Shown one piece after another: positions 50,401 to 61,100 of a DNA stretch of 64,000 nucleotides. The DNA lies in NCBI RefSeq assembly GCF_000328475.2, contig NC_026480.1:1054001-1118000 (forward strand). Direction: 5' to 3'. This stretch comes from Mycosarcoma maydis. Lineage: Eukaryota > Basidiomycota > Ustilaginomycetes > Ustilaginales. Each line of letters begins with the position of its first letter. Positions within the stretch are counted from its first letter, which is position 1. The position numbers and the translations under genes were made by a program. A model generated the notes under the pieces. The model made no database searches. It was not told the origin of the DNA and saw only the letters and a list, made by a program, of their open reading frames with translations.

Positions 50401-52362
50401 CCGCCAAACCAGTCGAAAGCAACAGCAAAACCAAAGGAGATCAAGAGCAAGAAACAGAGCCAAAACTTCAACAAACCGTTACCAGTGCCGATGGTCGAAA
50501 AACGCAGCAGTCCAGTTTGTGCTTCTCAGATCGAAGACGCATCACAAGATTCATATCTGAATGTGAAGGGCGATTGCCATACAGGCTACGACCTGAATGG
50601 AGTGGCTGTGGGCACGATCAGGTCGATGGTCCCCGAGTTGGGAGACTGGTCTCTTTCGACGCAGCACGATCGCAGCCCCAGCCAAGAAGTGATCCAAGAG
50701 CGACCTTTCCGAGACTATGACGATGAGGGTTCGGACTTGTTTGACTCGGATGGGTGCGAGTCCGACTCGGAAGACGAGATGGACGACGTCGATGAGGACG
50801 TAGAGGTGCCGGTACGCTTCGGTCGGCGCGTCAACTTGGGCAATCGAGCAGGATCTGGATTCTACGGTTTGTCCGTGCCGGCCACACTTGAGACAGCATC
50901 GGCTGTCATCGACCAACCAAGCAAGGAGGCTTCGGACGCAAACGGAGAGCACAGTCGGATTCTACCATCGGTCAGTCTGGAACGAATTGCTCCAGGTACA
51001 GTGGTGTTGCACGGAGCCGAGCTCCGAGTCTGCATTGAAGAGGAGCAGCTCTCTGAGGGAGCAGCTCGACCCCTGGCGTACTGGAAGGCTTTGGAGGTGC
51101 ACCAGCCGAGATCGAAGCCTGACGAGCCGCAACTCGTCGAGAATCAGGTGCGTCGCCAACCCTCGAGCAGGGCGATGAAGCTCGAGCAAGAAGTGGCTAC
51201 AGGAATGTTTGCCGCGTTTGTGGGCAATCGCGGGCCACGTCGGCAGGCGCAGCGAGCAAATTCTCTTGCTGGAACCACAGGCGCAACACAAGACCCTACT
51301 CTGAGAGGTAGCGATCCACGCATCAAGCATGAGAAGGAGCTGGTGGTATCTAAAGTGAACAAGAGCACGTTCACTGTGCGAAGCGAGATTCGATCGACGC
51401 ATGAAGGAACGGAACAGGTGGTGGAGATTATGCGTCGTGGAGAAAACCACTTGAGGCAAGTTTCCGAATCTTGGCGAGAGTCGATGCGCATGGACAAGTT
51501 GGAACGAACTTTCCCTTCGCCGCTGCTCTCGAACACGGAGTTCGCACACCACCAATCACGATCGAGCAGCCGAACGGATAGCTCACGGTCGATACTCGAT
51601 GACTCGGCCGAGCGCATTGCGATCCGTATCGAGCCACGTGGCGGCCGAGGATTTGTGGCAAGCTTTCAACCTCGAGACGGGCAGCACTGGTGGTGGGAAG
51701 CGAGAAAGGTGGAGGCGTCGGTGCTGTCTCGGAGCAAGAAAGATAGAGACGTTGGAGGCATTTGTGTGTTGGAAAACCACGACTTGGTGCTGCGGGCGAG
51801 CAAGGGGTCAGGATTGATGGAGCTCGCCAGCTATTCGGCCGATTCGCAGCTGCGCAATGCGCTGGAGGTGTTCAAGCCACGAACCAAGGCTATTCCGAAA
51901 CTGCTGCCCAACGAGACAGAAATGGTCAGTGCAGCAGTACCGCTACCGACACGCGTGTTGCCGCTGGCGATTCCGATCCGAGGAGGAGCGAGGAGGGAAG
52001 CGCCAATCCCGTTGCGAGGCATTCGGGGTGGACCTTTGGTGCGACCGCAGCCGACTGCGACAGGCATGGTACGCCACCACGGTTTGTGGCAGCATGCGCG
52101 AGCCGCCGTGTCGACGGAAGCAGTGGTGCAGGTGCACAACAACGCCGTCAACAATGCCGTCAACAACGCTAGAGCATCGCTGCAACTCGATGAGCGTCCG
52201 TCTTGGAATCCAGTGCGGGTGAATGGGCCAATGTTACGGTCGCCCGACGAGACCAAGGCGGATGAGAAGCTGGGTGTGCTCAGCTTTTCAACGGTTGAAG
52301 CTGTCGATCGAGATCTGGTGGTGCTTTCGCTTCTGGCAGTCATGGGATCTGTCAAATTGTGA
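47401..52362 (+). CDS. Large, mostly disordered protein (1653 residues) of unknown function
   Basis: A single intron-free frame. Start 47401 (actgaaATGA) is the first ATG; the upstream frame opens only with TTG. Most of the protein is low-complexity Ser/Ala/Arg/Thr. At least ten [KR]-R-x-S motifs are spread over residues ~375-940, for example KRRDS (S378), KRMS, RRTS, RRRS and KRASS (S929). An acidic stretch (DSDGCESDSEDEMDDVDED) sits near residue 1120. A short more ordered part around 955-985 reads CAERSILALAASTIYIAGCG. The C-terminal third (from about 1180) looks folded: APGTVVLHGAELRVC, AIRIEPRGGRGFVASFQPRD and DVGGICVLENHDLVLRASKG. It ends with an RGG-type patch (IRGGARREAPIPLRGIRGG). I recognise no named domain. 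A signalling scaffold or regulator is a guess. Confidence 0.75.
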   Translation: MTTASPVVGRVVSHSNNRRRGWVIATEDDAEAERPSSFDARKSAAAWNKGKGPSQASIPSRASSLASTPAPSPTISSDAFRPDTADQSTRSGCSTSANTRVCQPVAPPRVPSASLDHNKDATSSSTSDRQTEFSSGRRRPSPPLLVPPKQTFRKVPSNRVLPAWALSDHQKFMAAANKASQPASPSSTASSEAASSPSRSPFVNAALRSELAKLAAIRRANSSSSSSTATTTSSASNLVSASTPATSVATAIPLDNQFKDKGKQVAQSPLQNDVQDFFSPAAGKVKQLAHTFDNACSREQSSKSQSSAPASTPSRPLIGNRLEQKQSLFFSVVDPLPALSEKSAASDLDDVLSLTSDMMSESEATNTRAARLTKRRDSLQIEMPPPPPQFKDRYPTIRVDSTHVSDSEASGTSKVGSRRRRRRSTTSTSNKLCGNMDDEDDDEYADDDSSWPSTPSTTPLEAYFTAIDAKPKPARRTVQTTKEIVAPALGALGMGRPMVVVTSPSTASEVSSDRRSSSGSGSTSDRTYSSSPPAVASVAPPAALTRIEEHVSAKSDAEPSPAAPPRRSLSFEVPAINRYRSSQESLALDHPSRSPSRAMAFLARISPSRSAARSSVDLASVTRTNAATFSTEAAKRMSLEAERRTSAEQRRSVELRPILLNAASRPPARAVAAEVAASGPTAATSTATTQQERRRSLGRVAVRPNVVPYHSRRSSEVSVGSSTESRKEQDRASFDKQAFDPRYSPASQVTTLTMPSPALSTEQKPFSFRPTTAVHARVQVDKRRSASINAPNDRFAASMPSLHESAVDVHPRNRRSGSNDEAESRPSAIQLLVNSQKGRMTRDNDSIAEWISVSVHDLPLPNATEAYGNGGVGEFSKETQQQAKKPKKNRPWKLGRFAASEMLLPAKAPTTSAAAQLKRRSITLLKRASSLHVNEAKRTSTESTCSPHRGPFMRNLGFTTANRNVAMQTLCAERSILALAASTIYIAGCGRIKVPQPTPLPPNQSKATAKPKEIKSKKQSQNFNKPLPVPMVEKRSSPVCASQIEDASQDSYLNVKGDCHTGYDLNGVAVGTIRSMVPELGDWSLSTQHDRSPSQEVIQERPFRDYDDEGSDLFDSDGCESDSEDEMDDVDEDVEVPVRFGRRVNLGNRAGSGFYGLSVPATLETASAVIDQPSKEASDANGEHSRILPSVSLERIAPGTVVLHGAELRVCIEEEQLSEGAARPLAYWKALEVHQPRSKPDEPQLVENQVRRQPSSRAMKLEQEVATGMFAAFVGNRGPRRQAQRANSLAGTTGATQDPTLRGSDPRIKHEKELVVSKVNKSTFTVRSEIRSTHEGTEQVVEIMRRGENHLRQVSESWRESMRMDKLERTFPSPLLSNTEFAHHQSRSSSRTDSSRSILDDSAERIAIRIEPRGGRGFVASFQPRDGQHWWWEARKVEASVLSRSKKDRDVGGICVLENHDLVLRASKGSGLMELASYSADSQLRNALEVFKPRTKAIPKLLPNETEMVSAAVPLPTRVLPLAIPIRGGARREAPIPLRGIRGGPLVRPQPTATGMVRHHGLWQHARAAVSTEAVVQVHNNAVNNAVNNARASLQLDERPSWNPVRVNGPMLRSPDETKADEKLGVLSFSTVEAVDRDLVVLSLLAVMGSVKL

Positions 52363-52430
52363 TATCACCGTTGGTATACATCGGCCCGAGTTCGGAAGGT
52401 TTGCGACAGCTCAGGAGCGGAGTGGAGCGG

Positions 52431-52454
52431 ACCTGACCTGACCTGACCTGACCT
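52431..52454. repeat. (ACCTG)n pentanucleotide repeat
   Basis: Four units plus ACCT. It lies ~70 bp after the big protein's stop. Confidence 0.9.
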
Positions 52455-53785
52455 CACGATTTATCACACTTTTTGCTTGCTCGCAGATACTGTTCAAGCG
52501 TAAGAAGCGTGCGTGTGTCGCTGTGTGCCAATCATGAATCGCGTTTGCATAAATCACGAATATGTGGAAGCCTGATGATGAGTGAAACACGCGGGCGCGA
52601 GACTTGGCAGATCTGGACCAGCCCCAGAAGAGGTAGGCTTGACAACGAACGACGTGGAGCTCGTAAGCAAAGTTTCACACTCTGGCCTGAGCGGGATCAT
52701 CCGTGATGGAAAAAGCGAATAGCAGGCAAAGGCGCTGAGGCACAGTTGGCGGTCGGGAACGTAGCGAGAAAAGGGTCAGCCTGAGCCTGGACCTGACTTA
52801 GGGTGACCCTTTGATCGACTCGATGGCTCGTCTCGCGGGGGTTCATAGCTCGGAGCTCTCCCGAAATCATCAGACGCCCAAAGGGGCTCAACTTGAGAGC
52901 TTGACAATCACAGAGTCGAAACACGAGAATTCACGATTCAAGCGTTTCAGACAAGACGTCTTTGGTTCCGCCGTCCTTCGAGCGAGCTCAACGCTTTCTC
53001 TTTCCGCATGAACCGAGACGGGAGCGATGCCGACGGATCCATCCAGGCGCGCGTCCAGACCAAGGCCACACGAGGCGAGTGGACTGATAGCAGGACATTA
53101 AACGTTCTCATCATACAGCCAGCAACAGCAGCAAAAGCAGAAGCAAAGCAGCAGTAAAGCAAGACTAGCGCCACGCGCTTGGTTCACGCTTGGTCGGAGT
53201 TGCAAGGAACGGAGTAATTCGAATCGAGATTGCCCGTGCATCCAGTGCCATGAATGGACACACCTCGCACCAAGCTGATTGCCGTGCTGTGAGACGATTC
53301 AGCTTGTTGCTGTTGCTCAGCGTATGTATGAAGCTAGTCTAGCATGCTACTAGCGAAGCTTCCAAGATGAGCTAGCTGCACAGCTGTTAACTCACGACTC
53401 GGCCTTGGAGAGTAGCTGTCTGGCCTAGTCACGAGTCGTGTGCTGCATGGTGTGGCCAAGACTTGTCCAAAGTGCATACAAGTTGGTATGCAAAAGCCGG
53501 AAAAACTTGCTCGGCTCGCAAACTGCGCCGACTCACCGCTCCAGCTCAGAGTAACAGAGACAGGCACGAGAGTCACAGAATGCCAAGTCGGGGTGCGTTT
53601 GCCGTTGCCTCTCTTGTGATTTGCAGGATGACAGCACAGGACGAGTCTTTTCATCCAGATTTTCGTTCCAGCAGAGACACTTGACAGGTAGAGGGCCATC
53701 GCACGAGAAACAAGCTTTGCGTGAATCCACGATCACGAATTGTGAATGTCTGTGAGTGTGTGTGCATGCGCGTATTTCGATCGCT

Positions 53786-53816
53786 CGTGTCCGTGTCCGT
53801 GTCCGTGTCCGTGTCG
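53786..53816. repeat. (CGTGTC)n hexanucleotide repeat
   Basis: Five units, the last running into CGTGTCGG. Confidence 0.9.
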
Positions 53817-53893
53817 GTGGTAGTGATCTGTTGCTGTTGTAATCTCTTTTCAAGCCAACCAGGACGGTCTATGAAATCAGGTATATGAATGAA

Positions 53894-53948
53894 ATTCACG
53901 ATTCGTGTGGTATGTTATTCGTGATTCGTGATTCGCACATCGTGATTG
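53894..53948. repeat. Cluster of TCGTGA/TCACGA heptamers
   Basis: ATTCACGATTCGTG, then ATTCGTGATTCGTGATTCG and ATCGTGATT within 55 bp, both orientations present. Confidence 0.85.
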
Positions 53949-54816
53949 CCGTAGTCACGAGCTCGTGGAGTTGAGCTTGTCTTTCTTCGGGATTGATTTT
54001 TTTCTTTTCTTTTTCTCTCCTCGTTCAGAAAAGACACAAAGACAACGCGGTACGGTAAGATGGGTGTGTCCTTCCTTTCTTCTAGTCCACACATCTGTCC
54101 TGGTTTCCCTCTTCGTTCTGTCTGGTTTCTTGTTCGTTCTGTTCCCCTTGCTACCGTTCCACTGCCTATCGCTCGTTCCGTCACAATTCTGCGCCTTCAG
54201 ATCGTAGTCGGTCAATCTTGACCTTTGATCGCTGCTTCTGGGTCTAAGCGTAAGATAGTTTTGCCTTGTTCGTTTTGCAATTCGCCACGCGCAGGCTTTG
54301 GTGATTGTTTGCTTCTACCCTTTCTGTCACTTCCCCGTTTAATGTTCCTCGTTCCCGCCCAGCTTGGATTGCTACCATTAGCAACTCGCTTCGCCGCTTG
54401 GCTCACCTAGCTCTCAGCTTACCCTTGCCACCCCTGCGTCACGTTGTGATACGATAGCCCAACCAGGTACGACCCACAAATCTTCCTTGCAGTTCTGTAC
54501 GCGCTCCACCAGACTTGAAACGAAGGGACGTAAGTTCGTACAGGGCGTGGCAGTCTAGATTCCCCCTCCTCGCGCAAAGCCTTTCCCTCTGGCACGGCCG
54601 ATTTGATGCGCAAGCCCTTCTTGCCTCGTCAGATAGCTTAAGCTCGGGTTGGCCTTTTGGTCTCGTCTTCGTCGCTAGCTCCCTCACGTGCCCTTCTGCC
54701 ACTTGAACTCATTCAACAGCCGCTGCAAGCTCCACTGTTGCCGCGCTTCGCCCACGCCTTTCCCCTTCCAGCCCCCCCTATATTGGCTTTTGCCAGGCTG
54801 CATCGCTTCCACCAGT

Positions 54817-56349
54817 ATGTCCAAATTAGATCAGCAACAAGCATCTTCCGTCTTGACCGACTCCACCGCCGACCCATCCACCACCACTCCCGAATCCATA
54901 CCTTTCACAGCGGGCATCCCCATGGCCTCAGCCGTTTCCAACGCTGGCGCTGGCGCTGCTGGCCCCGGACTCGGCTGGAAGGACCCGCCCAAAGGCCTCG
55001 AGCTCGCCCAGGTTCACTACCTCGTTCGCCACGGCGAAAGAACACCGGTACGATCTCGTCTCACACACATTTTTCCGGAAAAGTGGAACTTATGTCGTGC
55101 GGGACGTGAGTTTGATGCCTGCGTGCTCGAACTGTCATCGACGCAAAACTCGATCCCGCCGTTCGAGGTAGGTCAGGTGCCCCCAGGCAAGACGGCTACC
55201 ATGTACAGCAGCATAATGCGAATGCGTCGCAGTGTCGAGACCGAATCTTCCATATCAGGGCATGCCTCAAAGGATGAGCAAGGCGAATGCATGCTCGGCG
55301 AACTCACCGACCTTGGTCGTCTTTCTACGCTTCGCTTTGGTCGCGAACTGCGCAGCCTCTACGTCGACCGTCTCGGCTTCTTGCCTCCCCTTCTCACCAG
55401 CAAGGACAGCGATGCGCTCTACTTTCGCAGCACCAACATGGGCCGCACCATAGAGAGTCTGGAACAAGTGATTCGAGGACTCCACTCGAATGATGTTCAA
55501 TCCAGAACAGAAGACCAATTCATCCCAAAGGTACTCGTCCGCAACGGCACCGATGAGAATCTTCTGCCCAACACCTATGGCTGCTCTCGGCTTGGTGCGC
55601 TGGATAGGGCGTTTGCGGATGCCACTGCACGCCTTCTGAATCCTTCGCTCGAGCAGTTTGATAGCCAGTTGGAATCCGTAGCCGGCTTCAAGCCACGCGT
55701 CGATGGTCGACCTCGTCTGAACGGCATCGTCGACACGGTCAAGGCGGCACAAGCGCACGGCTTCCCGATGCCAGCCGCGCTCTCGGAGCCTCGCATGATG
55801 CGCAAGTTTGAAGATGCCATCGTGGCCGAATGGTTCTCGGGATACAATGCTGCCGACCCCGAACAGAGGAGCGAGTTCCGCCGTCTGGCTATGGGTCGGC
55901 TCGTCAATGACTTGGCCAAGCGCATGTCGTCACGCGCACAAAATGGCCAGCAGGATCCGCTCAAGTTTGCCGTCTATGCGACGCACGACACAGCCCTGGC
56001 TGGACTGCTAAACACACTCGACTGCTTTGATGGTCGCTGGCCCAAGTTCACTGCTTCAGTGGGTGTGGAACTCTTCCGCGATACCTCGACTACACCGTCC
56101 ATGTTGAGCCGATTGCAGAGCCTCGTTGGTCTCAGATCGGCGCAGCAACCGCACTATGTGCGAGTTCGATATGGTGACCGTGACATGAAGCTGCCAGCGT
56201 GCGCTGCTAAGGATAAGCACTACCAAGGCAGGCCAGAGCTGTGCACGCTCCAAGCTTTCATGGGCATCGCCCAGTCGCTGCAACATCCTAAAGGCTGGAC
56301 TTGGGAGCAGCAATGCGCTGTAGGTCAAGGACCAAAGTCTTCCAAGTAG
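54817..56349 (+). CDS. Histidine acid phosphatase (branch 2, ACP6/ACPL2-like)
   Basis: 510 residues from 54817. The catalytic RHGERTP is at residues 71-77 (VHYLVRHGERTPV) and the proton-donor pair HD at H390-D391 (VYATHDTALAGLLNTL), so the active site looks complete. Between them are FRSTNMGRTIESLEQVIRG and GCSRLGALDRAF. The wording resembles ACP6 (lysophosphatidic acid phosphatase) and related fungal acid phosphatases. The N-terminal ~55 residues are Ser/Thr/Pro/Ala-rich and disordered. An in-frame ATG at 54688 would add 43 residues including LYWLLPGCIAS, which is not a good signal peptide; neither start gives clear secretion, so an intracellular role is more likely. C-terminus ends QGPKSSK. 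Unlike the relative at 16509 it keeps HD. Confidence 0.8.
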   Translation: MSKLDQQQASSVLTDSTADPSTTTPESIPFTAGIPMASAVSNAGAGAAGPGLGWKDPPKGLELAQVHYLVRHGERTPVRSRLTHIFPEKWNLCRAGREFDACVLELSSTQNSIPPFEVGQVPPGKTATMYSSIMRMRRSVETESSISGHASKDEQGECMLGELTDLGRLSTLRFGRELRSLYVDRLGFLPPLLTSKDSDALYFRSTNMGRTIESLEQVIRGLHSNDVQSRTEDQFIPKVLVRNGTDENLLPNTYGCSRLGALDRAFADATARLLNPSLEQFDSQLESVAGFKPRVDGRPRLNGIVDTVKAAQAHGFPMPAALSEPRMMRKFEDAIVAEWFSGYNAADPEQRSEFRRLAMGRLVNDLAKRMSSRAQNGQQDPLKFAVYATHDTALAGLLNTLDCFDGRWPKFTASVGVELFRDTSTTPSMLSRLQSLVGLRSAQQPHYVRVRYGDRDMKLPACAAKDKHYQGRPELCTLQAFMGIAQSLQHPKGWTWEQQCAVGQGPKSSK

Positions 56350-57426
56350 AAGCTTTCGCCTTGACCTGGATTCTTGAGCCGCAGTAGAGCCATTTCCGCA
56401 TCGACACCCAAGCAAGCTCTTGCTCCAGGTCCGCCGTCTTTTTTCTCTTTTTGTTTTTCGTCGGCTTGCTTCTTCCTTTCCTCTCCTCTCTTTGCCTCGT
56501 CTCTCGCCGCATCGCACCACACCGCGCAGCATGCATCCCATCCGATACCAAGGTCATCCCATGTCACCTTTTCCTCGCCCTTCGGAGGGCGCCCATCTTA
56601 TGCGTTAATCAGCAGGATCCTCAGCAAAGGCTGAGCACGACTCAGCTTGGTTGTTTTGTTGCTTTTTTGGGTCTGTGCTTCTTGTTTTGCTTGATCAACC
56701 GTTCGTTTTCGTCTTGCTCCTTCTTCCCCTCCCTCGCCTCGTTTCGGCGAGGCAGCCCATTAATCGATGTCTTTTCGCTCTTCTACGAAAAGTCATTTTC
56801 ATGCCGGGCACAAATTGACCATCCGACACGACTTGAGAGCGAACGCGATCCGTCCGCAGCTGGTTTCACGGCTGTTGATTAGGGGGATTGCGTTGTTGTT
56901 TTCAACGTCTTGTCGCGCAGAGCAGACTTCACTTTACCCTGCTTTTGTTTCATGTTTTAGCGAAGCGGGGTCATTCTCTGTCTCTTACATGGCGTACGTT
57001 GCTGCATACTTTGTACAGAGCTCGATCGCAGGTGGCAGTGTTTGGATGAATGAACATGATCGTTCGTGATTGTCAATTGATGCTGATTGTGTAGAGCGCA
57101 AGTTGGTGACCAACGTGCAACGTAAAATCACGAATAGGTTTGCGACTGTTAGAGTCGTGGTCAGCCAGAGCGTAGTGAGATAGAAAATGTCGACGTGGCG
57201 GTCAGTCACGAGTCACAAGTGGTGAGAGTTTTCAGATTACGACTCACGACTCATGCACGATCGAGTTCAGGGTCCACGAAACGTGAGGCTCGTGACTTGA
57301 ACCCGACTTACGGCGTCGTCGTACTCTACATAGTTAATCTGATCGAGCGTTGGGTTGACTGTTCACCACATATTTGGTCCTAGCCGCGCATCTGCTCGTC
57401 AACGACTGCATAGACGAAACAAGACC
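56350..57426. other. Intergenic region
   Basis: No gene supported. T/C-rich first half (3' flank), heptamers near 57062, 57126, 57207, 57241 and 57291 in the second half. Confidence 0.5.
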
Positions 57427-58003
57427 ATGGAGGCCGTGCGCAAGTTGATCGATGGTCACATTGTACGTCTGCTGCACGTTGCCCGTTTGTCAAGCGCTGA
57501 CATCTTACCTCTGACTGTACGCTTGAATGTCTTTTATCCCGATCTCTTCTCGCTTCCATTTTGGTGTGGTAGGACTTTCAAGGTCAACGTTTGGCCGATC
57601 GGATCATGCAGGAGGGTCTCGTTCTAGGCGCTACAGTAGCGTTCTTGCTGGGATACTTGACACAGAACATGCAGCTTTGCATGCTAACGTTTGCTGCGAG
57701 CACGTTGGTTGTTGCTCTGGTAAGTCGGCCATCTACCCCCATTCGCTGCCAAGCATATCACACTTCACTTGGATGTTGCGCAATAGCAAGGCATACAGCA
57801 CCAACCATGCGTCGTCCAACTCTGCCAAGCACATCCCACACATCATTGCACAGAAGCTTTCGTGTTCCCCTAACCCCCCCTGACACCCCCCCCCCCCCCC
57901 TGGTGCCGCCTCTTGCCCCCTCCCTGTAACCGTCCCCGCTTGGCCAATGTACAAAAAACACCATGTCAAATGGCTCCCTTCTTCGTCCTCGTCTACGTCT
58001 TGA
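57427..58003 (+). CDS. SPC1: Signal peptidase complex subunit 1 (SPC1/SPCS1), three exons, last acceptor non-canonical
   Basis: Exon 1 57427-57462 (MEAVRKLIDGHI), intron with GTACGT...GGTAG, exon 2 57573-57719 (DFQGQRLADRIMQEGLVLGA followed by two hydrophobic segments FLLGYLTQNMQL...LTFAASTLVVAL), then a GTAAGT donor. The family's C-terminal PPWPxYrxxPxxWLP is found as VPAWPMYKKHHVKWLP with stop at 58001-58003. This last exon must start near 57929-57932. However, all upstream AG acceptors in the right frame run into TGA at 57881, and no AG lies between that stop and the exon. A 15-C homopolymer at 57886-57900 sits in this stretch. Either a sequence error or an unusual 3' splice site explains it. 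SPC1 is an ER membrane subunit of signal peptidase. Confidence 0.72.
57886..57900. repeat. Poly-C tract (15 C)
   Basis: Uninterrupted 15-C run inside the last SPC1 intron, immediately before the region where the acceptor is expected; homopolymer length is prone to sequencing error. Confidence 0.9.
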
Positions 58004-58136
58004 ACCGAACTTGACTCTTGGCACGACAAGTCCACATGATGCTCGACCACTCACACACTCGACTGAATGCACACGCTTTCGCACCCATCGTATCACTAGA
58101 CAAAGACTGAGCATTGAACGCATGTGTGCATGCACC

Positions 58137-61100
58137 TCATCGTTTGGCACGGCGTGTGCCGGCACTGGGCGACGCCTTGGCGCCCGCAGCCGCGGGCGCA
58201 GCCGTGGGCGGCATCATGGACAGGATATCCAGCCAAGCCAAAGCTTCGGTGTGCGTCATCTTTTCTGCGTCTCCCGTAGTCGGCCTAGGCTGCTGTCCCG
58301 CCACGGCATCTGTGTCGGGGTAGACGGACGAAAACGGGAGCACACCGGCGTACGACGACGCCGACGAAGTGAACGCCAACGCGTTTTCCGCAGTGCCGAA
58401 CGCAGTGCTAGTGACGCCAGGAGCGACGTTGATCTCGCCAACGTCGGCTCCACCTTCGTACGGCTGGAGGAGCCAATTGTGGAACCCGAACGTTGACGTC
58501 GAGGTCCGATCTGCCGAGCCCGTCTCAACAGTGCAAAGTGTGGCGTTGTCTTTCGATTTCGTGTCCGCAACCAAGCTCGTCGCGCCGCTGTCAACATGCA
58601 AAGCGTCGCTGTTGCCAAATGGAATACTCGTCGAGAGACCAGATGCATACGGTGCGTGTATGCCAAATGCTCTCGGCGAGGTATGCGCGACGCCAGGCTC
58701 AAGTGCACCTAACGTCGAGTTGGTCACTGCGCCCTGCATGCGTGTTGTCTGCGTTGTGCGTTCGCTCAGCGTAGGCACCAAGCTGTGCCCAGGAGTGCCG
58801 AATCGCGCCGTCCTCGGCGGAGCAGCGACAAAGATGGTCGACCCAGGAGGAGGTGCAGCCTCGAGCGCGTTGATCGAGTTCCACGTCGAATCCGACAGCC
58901 ATGTGGGATGGTGCTGTTGCTGCGCCACATGCAGCAGCGCTTCCTGATGGCTCGAAGCACGTCTCGTCTCGCCGAGAGTTGCATGTACATGCCTTGCCAT
59001 CGAACTCGCAGCCGATCCGCGCATGAGATCTTCCACCGACGATGCCAGCTCGGATCCAGCCGTCGTGTCCGCAGACTTGCCAGCGCCTGTAGGCTCCAGC
59101 ACCGACCTCAACACTGCCGAAGCCGCAGCATCAAATGTATCTCTGATCCTCGTTCCATATCCACCATCCCTTGTTGTAAGCGCTTCCAACGTCGAAGCGC
59201 AACTCTGCACATTGAACACCACCTCCACTACCGGGCTTGGACTCGCGACGCCTGTCCGCGTCAGCTTCTCCAAGGCATTGAGATGCGTCAGACCCGAGAT
59301 GAACAGATGATGCGTGGCAAGCCAGGGAAAGTTGATCGTGCAGCTACGATGCATGCTCTTGTAGATCTTCATGGCGCGGCCAGACGCCATGAATGCTTGT
59401 TGCAGACCGAACGAGTCGGGACGAGGATTGTTGGGCGAAGGACGGAAGAGCAACGAGATGGTCAGGTTGTGGTTCAGGTCGATCCAGTCGCGTGTGATGA
59501 ACGGCGAAGCGGTCGAGCTGACACCTTCGTTCAGCTGACGTTTTTCGACGCAAGGAGTAGCGAAGCGTATACGGTCGTATTCGGATCTCCACTCGACCAG
59601 CTTATCCATCATGCGTGTCTGCCACTCAACATTGGGCGTCGGAGGTCCTACCTCCATCACCAACGCAAGCGACGGCCGATCCCGAGGCGATTGGCAAGCG
59701 TGAACACCGTCGTTGTCGAGCGAATAATCGCGTGGATTGACACTGTGAAGCCGACACAGAATTTCGGACTGGATGCGTCGCAGGTTGATGTGAGCACGAA
59801 AGATGTCTTTCTGCGCATCCGTCCGCGCCTGGCCCGACTGTATCGAATCGCTTGCCTCGCTGTGTGAACGCACCAGTTCAGCGTCGGACACCAAGCTGGG
59901 CAGCTGAACATGAATCCAAGCATCCGACAGACCCGGAGGTCGTGCGAGCGCCACTGCCAAGCTCCGATCCAGACAGTACGTTGTCCAGAACAATCTCCGG
60001 CGCATATCGATGGTTTCCTGCGTGAAAGGCGCGTTAGCGGCGGTATCGTATTCCCGATCCACTTGCAGATTGAGTTCTGTGACAAGCCGCATCGCAGCAC
60101 CACTCAGCTCCCACACGCTGCCAGACGTCGGCACGAGAAGGGCGTACTGCAGCTGCAGCAACGAAGCACGCAACTTGCCCAGATCGTTGATCCGGAACAC
60201 GACGGGGTAGAGCGCCTGCGCTTCCGCCCAGTATTGATGTCCGAGCCGACGCAGTTCGGGGCTGAAGTTGTGTGAGCGGCCGAGAGACGCCAATGCGATG
60301 GCCAACGACATGAGAACCACATATCGATGCCTCGACAGCGTCATGCGATCAATCGCGGGCGAAGGCGGTAGTGGCGGCGGAGCCATGCTATTGTGCGATC
60401 CCATGGACAGCGCGCCCATACGTGATCGCTCATCGTCCTGATACACCATCGCTGCGATCTCCCACATTCGCACTTCGTTGATCACGGAAAGCGACGTGTT
60501 CATGTAGGTGAGGTACCTTGCAATGAGTCGATCGAAAAACGTACGCTCGTACGTCGAGATGGTTCCCATGCGGCCTGGACGCGATCTCGATTTCAAGTGA
60601 TGTGACGTCGATGCATCTTTGAGCCGCGACGACGAAGCCGAAAAGTACGAGCTCGCCTCGTCTCGATACTTGGACGCATTGGACGACGATCGGCGCTTGA
60701 GCCTATGCGGCGACTTTGTGCGATCTTTGTGATGTCTAGTAAGAGCTGCGAGCACGCAAGCTTCGTCATTGTCCAGCATCTGTGTCGAAGATTTGTCCGA
60801 GGTTTGTTGTGCATGCCGATGAGCAGATCCAGCGAGATCCGAGGACAGACTCTCGAGAATCGTGCTGGTTTGTTGGATAAAGTCATTAGGCGAAGGATCC
60901 GTCGGATTTGGTGAGGAAGACGTGCTATCTGATGCTGTTGTTGCTGCTGCTGATGACGATGATGATGTCGAGCCCTCGTCACTTTCGTCGCTTTGTGTGT
61001 CATTGTTCAAGCTTGGTCGTCCGTTTCGGCCACGCCTTGGACGTTTTGCAGGAGGGTTTTCAAAACGAGAGCTTCGACTGCCACTCGCACTGGCATGGTC

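Larger units (their letters stand above)
52363..54816. other. Long tandem intergenic region (2.4 kb)
   Basis: No gene supported. (ACCTG)n at 52431, (CGTGTC)n at 53786, heptamers near 52453, 52553, 52931, 53391, 53428, 53736 and a cluster at 53894-53960. From about 53980 to 54816 the plus strand is pyrimidine-rich with T-rich tracts, suggesting a long promoter/leader for the phosphatase. Confidence 0.55.

Noticed and set aside
58785..59867. 360-codon plus-strand open frame
   Set aside because: Antisense to the Zn2Cys6 factor; Arg/His/Ser-rich shadow with no motifs.
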